Positions 1 through 8,292 of a DNA stretch of 64,000 nt are shown here, piece after piece. Each line of letters opens with the position of its first letter. Within the stretch, counting starts at the first letter, position 1. The position numbers and the translations under genes were made by a program. The stretch is from assembly GCF_009663395.1 (NCBI RefSeq), contig NZ_QKNW01000001.1:1240001-1304000 (forward strand), given 5' to 3'. The notes beneath the pieces are model-generated. The model saw only the letters and a program-made list of their open reading frames with translations, was not told the origin of the DNA and did not search any database. The stretch comes from Halosegnis longus. GTDB taxonomy: Archaea > Halobacteriota > Halobacteria > Halobacteriales > Haloarculaceae.

Positions 1-577
1 CGACCGGCGTCTCGGGGTCCATCCCTGCCTCCCGCAACACCGCGGTGTAGTCGGGCAGTTTGCCGACGCCCATGTAGACGACGATGGTGCCACCGGTCGC
101 TGCAAGCGCCGGCCAGTCGACGGCCGATTCCTCCTTCGTCGGGTCCTCGTGGCCCGTGACGAAAGAAACGCTGGAGGTGTGGTCGCGGTGGGTGACCGGT
201 ATCCCGGCGACGCCCGGTCCCGCGACTCCTGCCGTCACGCCCGGTACGATCTCGAACTCGACGCCGTGGTCGGCGAGATACTCCATCTCTTCGCCGCCCC
301 TGCCGAAGACGAACGGGTCACCGCCCTTCAGTCGGACGACGGTCTTCCCCTCCTTCGCGAGTTCGACCAGCCGCTCGTTCGTGTACTGCTGGGAGGTGCG
401 TTCGCCGCCGGCGCGTTTGCCGACGTCTTCGGCCCGCTCGTCGTCGACGAGTTCGAGTGACGGCCCCGGAAGCTTGTCGTGGAGCACCACGTCGGCCTCC
501 TGAAGCAGCCGGTACGCCTTCCGGGTGAGCAGCTCCGGGTCGCCCGGGCCGCTCCCGACGAGATACACCTTACTCAT
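1..577 (-). CDS. sumT: Uroporphyrinogen-III C-methyltransferase (partial, 3' end outside window)
   Basis: Reading inward from an ATG at 577, the product starts MSKVYLVGSGPGDPELLTRK, the SAM-binding glycine-rich start of the CobA/SumT family. It continues with VRLKGGDPFVFGRGGEE and VPGVTAGVAGPG, both family hallmarks. The enzyme methylates uroporphyrinogen III twice to precorrin-2, the branch point to siroheme and cobalamin. The gene overlaps the end of hemC by 8 bases, so the two are probably co-transcribed and translationally coupled. The C-terminus lies beyond base 1; about 192 residues are visible of a usual 250 or so. Confidence 0.95.
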   Translation of the reverse strand, partial: MSKVYLVGSGPGDPELLTRKAYRLLQEADVVLHDKLPGPSLELVDDERAEDVGKRAGGERTSQQYTNERLVELAKEGKTVVRLKGGDPFVFGRGGEEMEYLADHGVEFEIVPGVTAGVAGPGVAGIPVTHRDHTSSVSFVTGHEDPTKEESAVDWPALAATGGTIVVYMGVGKLPDYTAVLREAGMDPETPV

Positions 578-1619
578 GGTTCTCGCGGGCCGTCTCGACC
601 AGTTCGTCCGCGCCGCGGTCGATGAGTTCCTCCGCCAGCCGGACGGCACCGCGCCCGTGGGTCGCGATGGGGATGTCGCGGCTCGTCTGTATCGACTCGG
701 TGCCGTCGACCGAGAGCACCCGCACCACGGTGTGGACGTACTGACCGCGAACGACGGCGTAGACGCCAATCGGGGCGATACAGCCGCCGTTCAGCTCTGC
801 CAGAATCGTCCGCTCGACGGTCGTCTCCACCCGCGTCCGCGGGTGGTCGATATCGGTGAGGAGTTCGGCCATCTCGCCGTCGGGAGCGGTCACGGCAATC
901 GCGCCCTGGCCCGCTGCGGGAACGAACGTCTCGGGGTCGAACCGCTCGAAGGGGACGTGGTGGAGCAGTCCGGAGCGTTCGAGTCCCGCCTCCGCCATCA
1001 CCAGCGCGTCGTACTCGGTGTCGACATCGCGTTCGAGCGCCCGCTGTTCGATCGGCGAGAGACCTTCGAACCACTCGTCGACCGCGCCCTGTCCCAGTTC
1101 GCCGTTTTCCACCTTCTCGACCCGGCGCTCGTGTTCGCGCTGGAGCGACGGAGCGAGCAGCTTCTCGATGCGCGTGTCGACGTTGCCGCGAATCGGCTCC
1201 ACGTTCACGTCGTCGCGCTGTGCGTTCAGCTGGGCGGTCCGTCGCAGACTCCCGGTGCCAATCGTCGCGCCCGCGGGCAGTTCCTCGAAGCTCGACCCGT
1301 CGGGCGTCACGAGCACGTCGCCCGCCGGTCCCCGTTCGAGGACGGCCCCGACGACGAGGTTCTCGGGAAACTCCGTCGGCATGTCCTTCATCGAGTGGAC
1401 GGCCGCGTCGAGTTCCCCCGCGAGCACCTGCTCGTCGAGCGCGCGCACGAACGCGCCCGTCTTGCCGAGTCGGTGGAGCAGTTCGTCCTGAATCTGGTCG
1501 CCTTTGGTCTCCACCTCGACCAACTCGACCGACCGCCGCCGGTTCGAGAGCCGGTCTTTCACCGTCCCCGCCTGTCGTACCGCCAACTCGGAGCCGCGAG
1601 TGGCGAGCCGTATGTCCAT
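570..1619 (-). CDS. hemC: Porphobilinogen deaminase (hydroxymethylbilane synthase)
   Basis: HemC polymerises four porphobilinogens to hydroxymethylbilane in the cytoplasm. The start MDIRLATRGSELAVRQAG is the family signature, and LPAGATIGTGSLRRTAQLNA and LNGGCIAPIGVYA (the dipyrromethane-cofactor cysteine) are clear. An in-frame ATG lies 9 bases upstream at 1628, but homologues begin at MDIRL, so 1619 is preferred. Length about 349 residues, slightly longer than bacterial HemC. The stop overlaps the downstream sumT start by 8 bases. With hemL and hemB nearby, this forms a tetrapyrrole gene neighbourhood. Confidence 0.95.
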   Translation of the reverse strand: MDIRLATRGSELAVRQAGTVKDRLSNRRRSVELVEVETKGDQIQDELLHRLGKTGAFVRALDEQVLAGELDAAVHSMKDMPTEFPENLVVGAVLERGPAGDVLVTPDGSSFEELPAGATIGTGSLRRTAQLNAQRDDVNVEPIRGNVDTRIEKLLAPSLQREHERRVEKVENGELGQGAVDEWFEGLSPIEQRALERDVDTEYDALVMAEAGLERSGLLHHVPFERFDPETFVPAAGQGAIAVTAPDGEMAELLTDIDHPRTRVETTVERTILAELNGGCIAPIGVYAVVRGQYVHTVVRVLSVDGTESIQTSRDIPIATHGRGAVRLAEELIDRGADELVETARENHE

Positions 1620-1750
1620 ACCCGGCATGGGTGGCCGACGCTCAAACCCCCTTCGGCTCTCGGACGATAAATCGCATGCCGCGATATCGAATACGTGGTA
1701 TCGGCAAACGGCTGCCGTCTCGGTCGCTGTAACTGGGCGTCTCGGGCCGA

Positions 1751-2002
1751 TTACCGCGTCTCGACGCCGGTGAACTCGAAGCGTGCGCCGCCGGTCGCGC
1801 TCTCGGTGGCGGTGAGCGACCAGCCGTGTGCCTCGGCGATGGAGTCGACGATGGCGAGCCCGAAACCGGTGCCGTCGTCGCTCGTCGAGAACCCCTGTTC
1901 GGTGACGCGCTCTCGCGACTGCTCGGGAATTCCGGGTCCGTCGTCGTCGACGCAGAAGCCGTCCGGGAGGGTGTCGACGGTGACGACCACGTCGGCGGCC
2001 GT
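1751..2002 (-). pseudogene. C-terminal relic of a sensor histidine kinase (HATPase_c fragment)
   Basis: The last 81 residues of this frame carry a recognisable kinase ATP-binding tail: FCVDDDGPGIPEQSRE (N/G1 box), FSTSDDGTGFGLAIVDSIAE (F/G2 box) and GGARFEFTGVETR at the end. No DHp, H box or N-terminal sensor precedes it. The upstream part of the frame runs antisense through the glutaredoxin gene and looks non-coding. It is probably a truncated kinase whose 5' part was lost; whether it is still translated cannot be told. The call rests on motifs only, and the left boundary is approximate. Confidence 0.7.
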
Positions 2003-2051
2003 GGTCGCCGCCACGGGAGCGCTTTTTGACCTGTGGCTCCTATCCGGCTCT

Positions 2052-2309
2052 ATGACGCTCGAACTGTACGAACTGGAAGGCTGTCCGTACTGCGCGAAGG
2101 TAATCGACAAGCTGGACGAACTCGACTTGGAGTACGAGTCCCACATGGTGCCGCGCTCGCACGACGAGCGCACCGAGGTGAAAGAGGTCAGCGGCCAGAC
2201 GGGCGTGCCGGTGCTCGTCGACCCCGAACACGACGTCGAGGGGATGCCGGAAAGCGACGACATCGTCGCGTATCTGGAGAAGACGTACGGTGCGAACGCC
2301 GGGGCCTGA
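2052..2309 (+). CDS. Glutaredoxin-like / GST-N-domain thioredoxin-fold protein
   Basis: Eighty-five residues with the redox motif CPYC near residue 10 (YELEGCPYCAKVIDKLDEL), a cis-proline segment TGVPVLVDPEH and the helical end ESDDIVAYLEKTYG, all typical of glutaredoxins. Haloarchaea use gamma-glutamylcysteine instead of glutathione, so the thiol partner is inferred. A TTTTTGACC box about 27 nt before the ATG supports a leaderless start. The gene sits directly against the opposite-strand kinase relic at 1751-2002. Confidence 0.9.
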   Translation: MTLELYELEGCPYCAKVIDKLDELDLEYESHMVPRSHDERTEVKEVSGQTGVPVLVDPEHDVEGMPESDDIVAYLEKTYGANAGA

Positions 2310-2507
2310 GCCGGTAGTCGGCCGAACTCCCACTCCGGCCACCCCAAGCATTAACACCGAGTAGTCCTCTGGATGAATGCGAGCGGGACTCGTGAGGCGG
2401 CAGTCGCCTGAACTGGCCGCCTCCTCATTTCGCTTTCTTCGACCCGACCGGACGGTCACTCGCGAGCGACGCCAGCGTCGCGACTGGCCGGCGGACAGTG
2501 GCCGCCC

Positions 2508-3845
2508 TCAGAGACAGTCGCGGTAGGCGTCGAGCGTCTCCTCGACGTCTTCCTCGGTGTGGGCATAGGAGACGAAGTTCGCCTCGAACTGGTTCTGTGA
2601 GACGAGGACGCCTGCATCCCGCATCGCCGGGCGGAACAAGCGAGCGTAGCGGTCGGTTTCCATGCGCTGGGCGTCGGTGCCGCGTTTCGGACACGCGCTG
2701 AAGCGCGCACACTCCGGGTTCTGCCGACAGCCGTTCACGCAGCAGTCGCTCTGTGGCGGCGCGTCGGCGCGGGTGAAGGCGACTTTGAAGATGGAGCCGG
2801 CTCCGACGACGGTGTACTCGGGCGCGCGTTCGGCCAGAATCTCGGTCAACCCCTCCCGGAGCTGGCGACCGAGGTCGTTGACGTGCTCGTACACGTCGTT
2901 CTCGGCGGCGTACTTCAGCCCCTCCAGGCCGGCGGCCATCGTCGCCGGGTGTCCGGAGAAGGTGCCGGCCTGGAACACCTCGCCGGAAGGAGTGAACTGC
3001 TCGATGTACTCCGTCTTCCCGCCGATTGCGCCGACCGGGAAGCCGCCGCCGATAATCTTCCCGAACGTCGTGATGTCGGGGTCGATACCGAACGCCGACT
3101 GGGCACAGCCGAGCCCGCCAATGCGGAAGCCGGTGATGACCTCGTCCCAGATCAGGAGCGCGCCCGAATCCTCACACAGCTGGGCGAGCGTCTCGTGGTA
3201 GCCGTCCTTGGGGTAGGCGATACCGGAGTTGGCCTGAATCGGCTCGACGAGGACGCCCGCGATCTCGTCGCCGTGTTCCTCGAACACCTCCTTGGCGGTC
3301 TCGATGTCGTTGAACGGGACGGGAATCGTCTCCTGTGCGAACGACTGGGGGATGCCGTGGGTGGAGGGTTTCGGGTGGTCGGGACCCCCCTCGACGAGCG
3401 TGGACTCCTGTGCGCCGTGGTAGCCACCCTGCATGATGACGATTTTGTTGCGCTCCGTGACGGCACGCGCCAATCGGACCGCGGAGACGGTCGCCTCGGT
3501 CCCGCTGTTGACGAACCGGAGCATCTCGACGGAGGGGACGTGGCGGGTGACGAACTCGGCGTGTTCCACCTCGAGTTCGGTCGGCATCCCGAAGATCGGA
3601 CCCTCCGAGACGCGACGCTGCACGGCGGCCGTCACCGGTTCGGGGAGGTCGTGACCGTACAGCAGCGGACCGAGTCCCTGAATCCAGTCGATGTAGCGGT
3701 TGCCGTCGGCGTCGATGACGTGGCCGCCGTCGCCCCGCTGTGCGAACACGGGGTACGGCTGCGGGGCGGCCCGGACCGCGGAGTTGACGCCCCCGGGCAA
3801 CACGGACAGCGCCCGGTCGTAGATGTCGCGTGACTCGTCGTGCAT
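2508..3845 (-). CDS. hemL: Glutamate-1-semialdehyde 2,1-aminomutase
   Basis: HemL converts glutamate-1-semialdehyde to 5-aminolevulinate (C5 pathway) with PLP. The start [16 protein letters not shown]-contact [12 protein letters not shown] (Asp234) and Schiff-base [13 protein letters not shown] (Lys263) are present. Length 445 residues. Residues about 367-386 hold a cysteine-rich insert with five cysteines (368, 369, 373, 379, 385) that bacterial enzymes generally lack; a metal site there is a guess. The gene is on the same strand as hemC/sumT but separated from them by the opposite-strand glutaredoxin. Confidence 0.96.
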   Translation of the reverse strand: MHDESRDIYDRALSVLPGGVNSAVRAAPQPYPVFAQRGDGGHVIDADGNRYIDWIQGLGPLLYGHDLPEPVTAAVQRRVSEGPIFGMPTELEVEHAEFVTRHVPSVEMLRFVNSGTEATVSAVRLARAVTERNKIVIMQGGYHGAQESTLVEGGPDHPKPSTHGIPQSFAQETIPVPFNDIETAKEVFEEHGDEIAGVLVEPIQANSGIAYPKDGYHETLAQLCEDSGALLIWDEVITGFRIGGLGCAQSAFGIDPDITTFGKIIGGGFPVGAIGGKTEYIEQFTPSGEVFQAGTFSGHPATMAAGLEGLKYAAENDVYEHVNDLGRQLREGLTEILAERAPEYTVVGAGSIFKVAFTRADAPPQSDCCVNGCRQNPECARFSACPKRGTDAQRMETDRYARLFRPAMRDAGVLVSQNQFEANFVSYAHTEEDVEETLDAYRDCL

Positions 3846-3929
3846 ACACGCAGGTTCGGCCGGACGGCTGTTAGTAGTTTCTCGTCGCCTCCGACACGCT
3901 GATTACACGCGCACCTAACGTGGAGACAG

Positions 3930-4535
3930 ATGCTCCCCTCGTCGTGGAAACGAGACTTCGCCAGCGGTCTCGTGGTCCTCGTGCCGGTTCTCGCCACCGT
4001 CTTCGTCATCGCGTATCTGTACGACCTGGTCTTCGGTGTCATCACTCGAACCGGGATTCTCGACAACTACCCCACGATTCCGACCGCGGCGTACGTGCCG
4101 CTCGCGCTGGCATTTTTCCTCCTGCTCGTGCTCGCGGTCGGCTACCTGATGCGCACGACGGTCGGTGACATCATCGAGCGCGTGCTTGATGACGTGTTCA
4201 ACGCGATTCCCGGCCTCCGTATCGTCTACAACGCCTCGAAGATGGCCGCAGAAACCGCCTTTTCGGGCACCGGCGACCTCCAGTCGCCCGTCAAACTCGA
4301 AGTGTGGGACGGGCTCCGGATGACCGCGTTCAAGACCGGAAAAACGACTGAGGACGGCCGTGACGTGCTGTTTTTGCCCACCTCGCCGAACATCACCACC
4401 GGCTTCGTCATCGAGGTCGAGCCACACGAGTACGAGCAGACGGACGAGAGCGTCGAGGACGCGCTCACCCGCGTGTTGTCTGCGGGCTTCGGCGAGAACG
4501 AGCCGGATATCCCAGACGAGATGCTGCGCAACTAA
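3930..4535 (+). CDS. DUF502 family membrane protein
   Basis: A 201-residue protein. Two hydrophobic segments (about residues 10-33 and 50-70) are followed by the DUF502 core: IERVLDDVFNAIPGLRIVYN, SPVKLEVWDGLRMTAFKTGK and a LPTSPNITTGFVIEVE stretch. Family members are inner-membrane proteins of unknown function in bacteria, plants and archaea. The start is the first ATG, and the upstream gap to hemL is divergent. Its 3' end overlaps the convergent proline dehydrogenase by four bases. No function is assigned beyond the family. Confidence 0.9.
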   Translation: MLPSSWKRDFASGLVVLVPVLATVFVIAYLYDLVFGVITRTGILDNYPTIPTAAYVPLALAFFLLLVLAVGYLMRTTVGDIIERVLDDVFNAIPGLRIVYNASKMAAETAFSGTGDLQSPVKLEVWDGLRMTAFKTGKTTEDGRDVLFLPTSPNITTGFVIEVEPHEYEQTDESVEDALTRVLSAGFGENEPDIPDEMLRN

Positions 4536-5362
4536 GAGAGGAGCGCCCGCACCGCAAACAGCGCGTTCTCCTTGCGCTCGCGCACGCGACGGTAGAAGTA
4601 CGACAGCCACTTGTCGCCGAACGGAACGTACTGGTAGCTCTCGTAGCCCGCACTCGCGATGTCCCGCTGTTCGTCCTCGCGGACGCCCATCAGCATCTGA
4701 ATCTCGAAGCCGGTGCCGTACGCGTCGTGGAGCTCCTTCGCCCGCTCTATCATCTCGGGGTCGTGGCTCCCGACGGCGACGTGGTCTGCGTGCTCGAACA
4801 GGTAGGCCAGATTCTCGCGGTAGGCGCGGTTCACGTCGGCCTTGTCCGTGTAGGCGAGTCGCTTCGGCGGGTCGTAGGCCCCCTTCACGAGCCGGACGGT
4901 CACGGGCGTCTCGACGAGTCGCCGGAGGTCGTCGCGCGTCCGCTTCATGTTCGCCTGCACGCACAGTCCCATGTCGGGGTGGTCCTCGGCACAGTCGATG
5001 ACGGCGTCGAGGGTCGCGTCGATGGTCGTGTGGTCTTCCATGTCTACCCAGACGAAGACGCCGACATCGGCGGCCGTATCGACGATGCGCGCGAGGTTGT
5101 CGGCGAAGGTCTCGTCGCTGATGTCCAGCCCCACCTGACTCGGCTTCACGGAGATGCGGGCATCGAGGTCCGCCGCCGCAATCGCTTCGACGAGTTCGAT
5201 GTACGTCTCCGTGTCCTGTGTGGCCTTCTCGGGGTCGTCGTAGTGTTCGCCGAGGAGATTCAGTATCGCGCCGACGCCGTCGTCGTTGAGCGCACGGGTG
5301 TGGTCCAGCGCGGTCGAGATATCCTCGCCCGCGACGAACCGGTCTGCAATGGGCGGAAGCAT
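4532..5362 (-). CDS. putA: Proline dehydrogenase
   Basis: Monofunctional FAD-dependent proline dehydrogenase, oxidising proline to pyrroline-5-carboxylate. Motifs of the PRODH TIM barrel: [52 protein letters not shown] and the C-terminal [19 protein letters not shown] that binds FAD and substrate. The start is taken at ATG 5362 ([10 protein letters not shown], 276 residues) because a TTAA box lies 26 nt upstream, as expected for a leaderless haloarchaeal gene. A GTG at 5383 would add seven residues including two cysteines. No P5C dehydrogenase is adjacent. Confidence 0.92.
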   Translation of the reverse strand: MLPPIADRFVAGEDISTALDHTRALNDDGVGAILNLLGEHYDDPEKATQDTETYIELVEAIAAADLDARISVKPSQVGLDISDETFADNLARIVDTAADVGVFVWVDMEDHTTIDATLDAVIDCAEDHPDMGLCVQANMKRTRDDLRRLVETPVTVRLVKGAYDPPKRLAYTDKADVNRAYRENLAYLFEHADHVAVGSHDPEMIERAKELHDAYGTGFEIQMLMGVREDEQRDIASAGYESYQYVPFGDKWLSYFYRRVRERKENALFAVRALLS

Positions 5363-5456
5363 ACCACATATAGGACAGCCCACGTTAAGCCAGTATCCCT
5401 CCCATGGTCACCGACGGACCACGGCGACTTTTATCGCTCCCCGCCAACCCGCCTGT

Positions 5457-5999
5457 ATGCTCGCCGAGACCGTCGCCGTCGCCCTCTGGACGATGCTGCC
5501 CGCGTACATCCCGAACAACGCGGCCGTCCTCTTCGGCGGTGGCCCACCCATCGACGGCGGCCGCACCTACGGCGGCACGCGCATCCTCGGCGACGGGAAG
5601 ACGTGGCGCGGCACCGCCGCCGGCACCCTCGCCGGCATCGCCGTCGCCCTCGGATTGAACGCCGTCAACGGCCCCGTCGCTGCCGCCACCGGTATCGACC
5701 TCCCGACGTTCCCGCTGCTTGCCGCCGTCGCGCTCGCCTTCGGCGCGATGCTCGGTGACATCCTCGCGTCGCTCATCAAGCGCCGGAGCGGCCGCGCCCG
5801 TGGCGCGTCGTTTCCGGGCCTCGACCAACTGGACTTCGTCGTCACGTCCCTGTTGCTCGCCTTCCTACTTGCTCCCGCGTGGGCGAGTGCCGTGTTCACG
5901 CTCCCGGTCATCCTCGCTATCGTCGTCGTGACGCCCGTGCTCCATCTGGTGACGAACGGAATTGCGTATCTGTTGGGGCTGAAAAACGAGCCATATTGA
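5457..5999 (+). CDS. carS: CDP-2,3-bis-(O-geranylgeranyl)-sn-glycerol synthase (CDP-archaeol synthase)
   Basis: CarS transfers CMP from CTP to the archaeal ether lipid DGGGP, the step before polar head-group attachment. The 180-residue integral membrane protein begins [20 protein letters not shown] and contains [23 protein letters not shown] and a [20 protein letters not shown] segment, matching the CarS/CdsA-like family. About five membrane helices are evident. ATG 5457 follows a TTTTATCG box by about 28 nt. In-frame upstream extensions to 5286 run through the antisense promoter region of putA and are not believed. Confidence 0.93.
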   Translation: MLAETVAVALWTMLPAYIPNNAAVLFGGGPPIDGGRTYGGTRILGDGKTWRGTAAGTLAGIAVALGLNAVNGPVAAATGIDLPTFPLLAAVALAFGAMLGDILASLIKRRSGRARGASFPGLDQLDFVVTSLLLAFLLAPAWASAVFTLPVILAIVVVTPVLHLVTNGIAYLLGLKNEPY

Positions 6000-6147
6000 C
6001 GCGCACCGTTTCGCTGCGTCGGGTGCGCTTCGCGCACCGCCCCTTGCAAACATCTGCAGCAAAAACCGCAACGCAACCGCGCCTCCGGCGCGGTGAAACG
6101 CCTCGATTCGCTCGGCGTACGCTCTCAGCTTTCCGGTGGTGAGACAG

Positions 6148-6339
6148 TCACGACGTGACGGCTTGATACGTGAGCCCCAAGGCCAGCAGCGAGACGACCG
6201 TCGTGACGATGGCGACGAGACTCCCGGCGTCGAGGTAATCCGAGACGCCGACACCGAGCGCGACCGACATCCCGCCGAACAGCCACGACACCCGCGTCGG
6301 GATTTGGTCGTCCGACTCATCCGACTCGTCCGTAGACAT
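6148..6339 (-). CDS. Small two-helix membrane protein
   Basis: A 63-residue product. The acidic N-terminus MSTDESDESDDQIPTR is followed by a hydrophobic segment VSWLFGGMSVALGVGVSDYL and a second SLVAIVTTVVSLLALGLTYQ. The acidic leader and clean hydrophobic pattern argue that it is real. No family is recognised. It lies alone between carS (convergent) and the DedA gene upstream on the same strand. Confidence 0.65.
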   Translation of the reverse strand: MSTDESDESDDQIPTRVSWLFGGMSVALGVGVSDYLDAGSLVAIVTTVVSLLALGLTYQAVTS

Positions 6340-6381
6340 ACACCCGCTGTGGCTCGGACCACAAAGAGCGTTCGCGTGCGG

Positions 6382-6927
6382 TTAGACGCTCAACAGGAAC
6401 AGCGTCGCGCCGGCGAGGAGGCTCTCGAACGAGAGCGTGCCGATGGCGGACAGCAGAAGGAACTCGCGGTCGTCGAGTTCGGCCAGCCCCGCCGGAATCG
6501 TGAGCATCCCGCGCGTGAACAGCAGCGAGTTCGAGACGGGAACGACAATCGGCCCCCAGTTCTCGAACCAGCTATCGAAGCGGCCGAGCCGCTCGTCCCC
6601 GATTCGGACCCACCGCGAGTCGAGTAAGCGTTCACGACCGAGCCGTTTGGCGGCGGTAAAGAGGGCGAACTGCCCGGCCGTCGCGCCGACCACCGCGACC
6701 GTCAACAGGACGAACACGTCGAGCGGGCTGCCGTCGGTGAGAAACACCGCCGCCGGGATGATACCCTCACTCGGGATGAAATACAGCAACATCGCCCCTT
6801 CGAGAACGAAGATGCCGAGGACGATGGCGAGGCCGAACTCCGAGGAGAGGATCTCTCTGAGCACCGGCAGCGCCTCCTCGAGGCGCGCGGAGAGATACCC
6901 GACGATGTCGACTTGGAGGGGGACCAC
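6382..6927 (-). CDS. DedA / SNARE-associated family membrane protein
   Basis: About 181 residues. The DedA features visible are LLYFIPSEGIIPAAVFLTDG, the GATAGQFALFTAAKRLGRE segment, FDSWFENWGPIVVPVSNSLLF and RGMLTIPAGLAELDDREFLL. DedA proteins act as lipid-scrambling or half-transporter membrane proteins (lipid or proton-linked export). The start is a GTG at 6927 or 6933; a TTTA box lies 27 nt before 6927. A longer frame to 7212 is antisense to hemB and is rejected. The gene is divergent from hemB. Confidence 0.85.
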   Translation of the reverse strand: MVPLQVDIVGYLSARLEEALPVLREILSSEFGLAIVLGIFVLEGAMLLYFIPSEGIIPAAVFLTDGSPLDVFVLLTVAVVGATAGQFALFTAAKRLGRERLLDSRWVRIGDERLGRFDSWFENWGPIVVPVSNSLLFTRGMLTIPAGLAELDDREFLLLSAIGTLSFESLLAGATLFLLSV

Positions 6928-7007
6928 AGCCACGATTTCGGGGGTGATGGTAAATCCCTTTTCGTGTCGAACGACGCGGTTTTGGCCCGCGACCACCGAC
7001 TGTCGGT

Positions 7008-7988
7008 ATGCATCCGACCGACCGGCCGCGCCGACTCCGCGCGGACGGCATCCGCGATATCGTCGCCGAGACCAGACTCTCCCCGTCGGATTTCGTCGTC
7101 CCCGTCTTCGTGGACGCGACGACCGACGAGCGCGTGCCAATCGAGTCCATGCCCGGCCACGAGCGCGTCCCCGTCGACGAGGTCGTCGACCGCGTCGAGG
7201 AGATACTCGCAACGGGTATCGAGTCGGTCATGCTGTTCGGTATCCCCGAGTCGAAAGACGAGGTCGGCTCGCGCGCCGACGCCGAGGACGGCGTCGTCCA
7301 GCGCGCCCTCCGCCGGCTCGACGCCGAGACCGACGCCTACGTCATCGCCGACCTCTGTCTGTGTGAGTACACCGACCACGGTCACTGTGGCATCCTCGAA
7401 GCCGACGCCGAGTCCGACGCCCACCTGACGGTGCGCAACGACGCCACGCTCGACCGGTACGCGTCCATCGCGCAGTCGTACGCCGACGCCGGCGCGGACA
7501 TGATCGCTCCCTCCGGGATGATGGACGGCCAAGTCGAGACGATTCGGTCGGCGCTCGACGCCGAGGGGTACGCCGAGGTTCCCATCATGGCCTACGCCGC
7601 GAAGTACGAGTCCGCCTTCTACGGCCCGTTCCGCGACGCGGCCGACGGTGCGCCGGCGTTCGGTAACCGTCGCCACTACCAGATGGACCCCGCCAACCGC
7701 CGGGAGGCCAACCGGGAAGTGAGCCTCGACGCACAACAGGGAGCCGACGCCCTGCTCGTGAAGCCCGCGCTCCCGTATCTGGACATCGTCGCCGACGTGC
7801 GCGAGCACTTCGACCGCCCCGTCGCCGCCTACAACGTCTCCGGCGAGTACGCCATGCTGCACGCCGCCGCCGAGAAGGGCTGGCTCGACATCGAGGAGGT
7901 CGCCCACGAATCTCTGCTTTCTATCAAGCGTGCCGGCGCTGACCTCATCGTCACCTACTTCGGCGAAACGGTCGCCGAACGGCTCTGA
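7008..7988 (+). CDS. hemB: Porphobilinogen synthase (delta-aminolevulinate dehydratase)
   Basis: HemB condenses two 5-aminolevulinates into porphobilinogen. All active-site elements are present: the two Schiff-base lysines Lys199 (MAYAAKYESAFYGPF) and Lys252 (DALLVKPALPYLD), and the zinc cysteines 117, 119 and 127 in DLCLCEYTDHGHCG, so this is a zinc-type rather than a magnesium-only enzyme. Length 326, normal for the family. It completes, with hemL and hemC, most of the path from glutamate semialdehyde to hydroxymethylbilane in the first 8 kb. Confidence 0.97.
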   Translation: MHPTDRPRRLRADGIRDIVAETRLSPSDFVVPVFVDATTDERVPIESMPGHERVPVDEVVDRVEEILATGIESVMLFGIPESKDEVGSRADAEDGVVQRALRRLDAETDAYVIADLCLCEYTDHGHCGILEADAESDAHLTVRNDATLDRYASIAQSYADAGADMIAPSGMMDGQVETIRSALDAEGYAEVPIMAYAAKYESAFYGPFRDAADGAPAFGNRRHYQMDPANRREANREVSLDAQQGADALLVKPALPYLDIVADVREHFDRPVAAYNVSGEYAMLHAAAEKGWLDIEEVAHESLLSIKRAGADLIVTYFGETVAERL

Positions 7989-8054
7989 GTGTGGCAAGTA
8001 TTGTCGCGCGCCGGGGGTAAATCACCCCGATAGCGCCCACGGCGGGGTTGACGA

Positions 8055-8100
8055 CCGTCCAGAACCAGGGCGAAAACCGTCCAGCTTTTCGGCCAGAGAA
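8055..8100 (+). promoter_or_regulatory. Repeated CGTCCAG-type motifs upstream of amt1 (putative operator)
   Basis: Three related sites lie 120-170 nt before the amt1 upstream ORF: CCGTCCAGAACC at 8055-8066, AACCGTCCAGCT at 8075-8086 and GGCCAGAGAAC starting at 8091. The same words recur upstream of amt2 (10487-10572). Sharing between two otherwise unlike promoters of the same pathway suggests a common regulator. The binding protein is unknown. Confidence 0.5.
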
Positions 8101-8183
8101 CAACCTTATACACACTATACTCTGTGTTATTTTGGGCATACGTCCTCTTATCGAACCCGAAATTTGACCGTTTCAACCAAGGG

Positions 8184-8192
8184 ATTATATAC
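8184..8192 (+). promoter_or_regulatory. TATA box of the amt1-glnK1 operon
   Basis: ATTATATAC in the otherwise GC-rich sequence, about 39 nt before the ATG of the short upstream ORF (8224). Transcription would start near 8212-8216, giving a leader of roughly ten bases before the upstream ORF. The spacing is nearly the same in the amt2 promoter. Confidence 0.6.
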
Positions 8193-8223
8193 CTCTCTCC
8201 CATGCCACTCGTCTGTGTATAAC

Positions 8224-8292
8224 ATGACGAAACTGGGTGAAACGCGTTCGAACGTGAACGTTTGGGCAGCAAAATTCGAGGGTGGTAGCTGA
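8224..8292 (+). CDS. 22-residue upstream ORF coupled to amt1
   Basis: ATG 8224 opens a short frame, MTKLGETR...KFEGGS, whose TGA stop (8290-8292) overlaps the amt1 ATG (8292-8294) as TGATG. It lies just inside the predicted transcript start. The arrangement would allow ribosomes ending the short frame to re-initiate on amt1. The parallel ORF before amt2 supports function, although the two peptides are not alike in sequence. A leader-peptide role is inferred. Confidence 0.5.
   Translation: MTKLGETRSNVNVWAAKFEGGS

Noticed and set aside
6000-6147. Further copy of the dispersed intergenic repeat after carS
   Set aside because: It shares only general AACCGCAACGC-like words; the core AGCCAAGCAACGAG is missing.
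6702-7997. 431-residue minus-strand frame over hemB
   Set aside because: It is antisense to hemB, whose active-site lysines and zinc cysteines prove the plus-strand frame.
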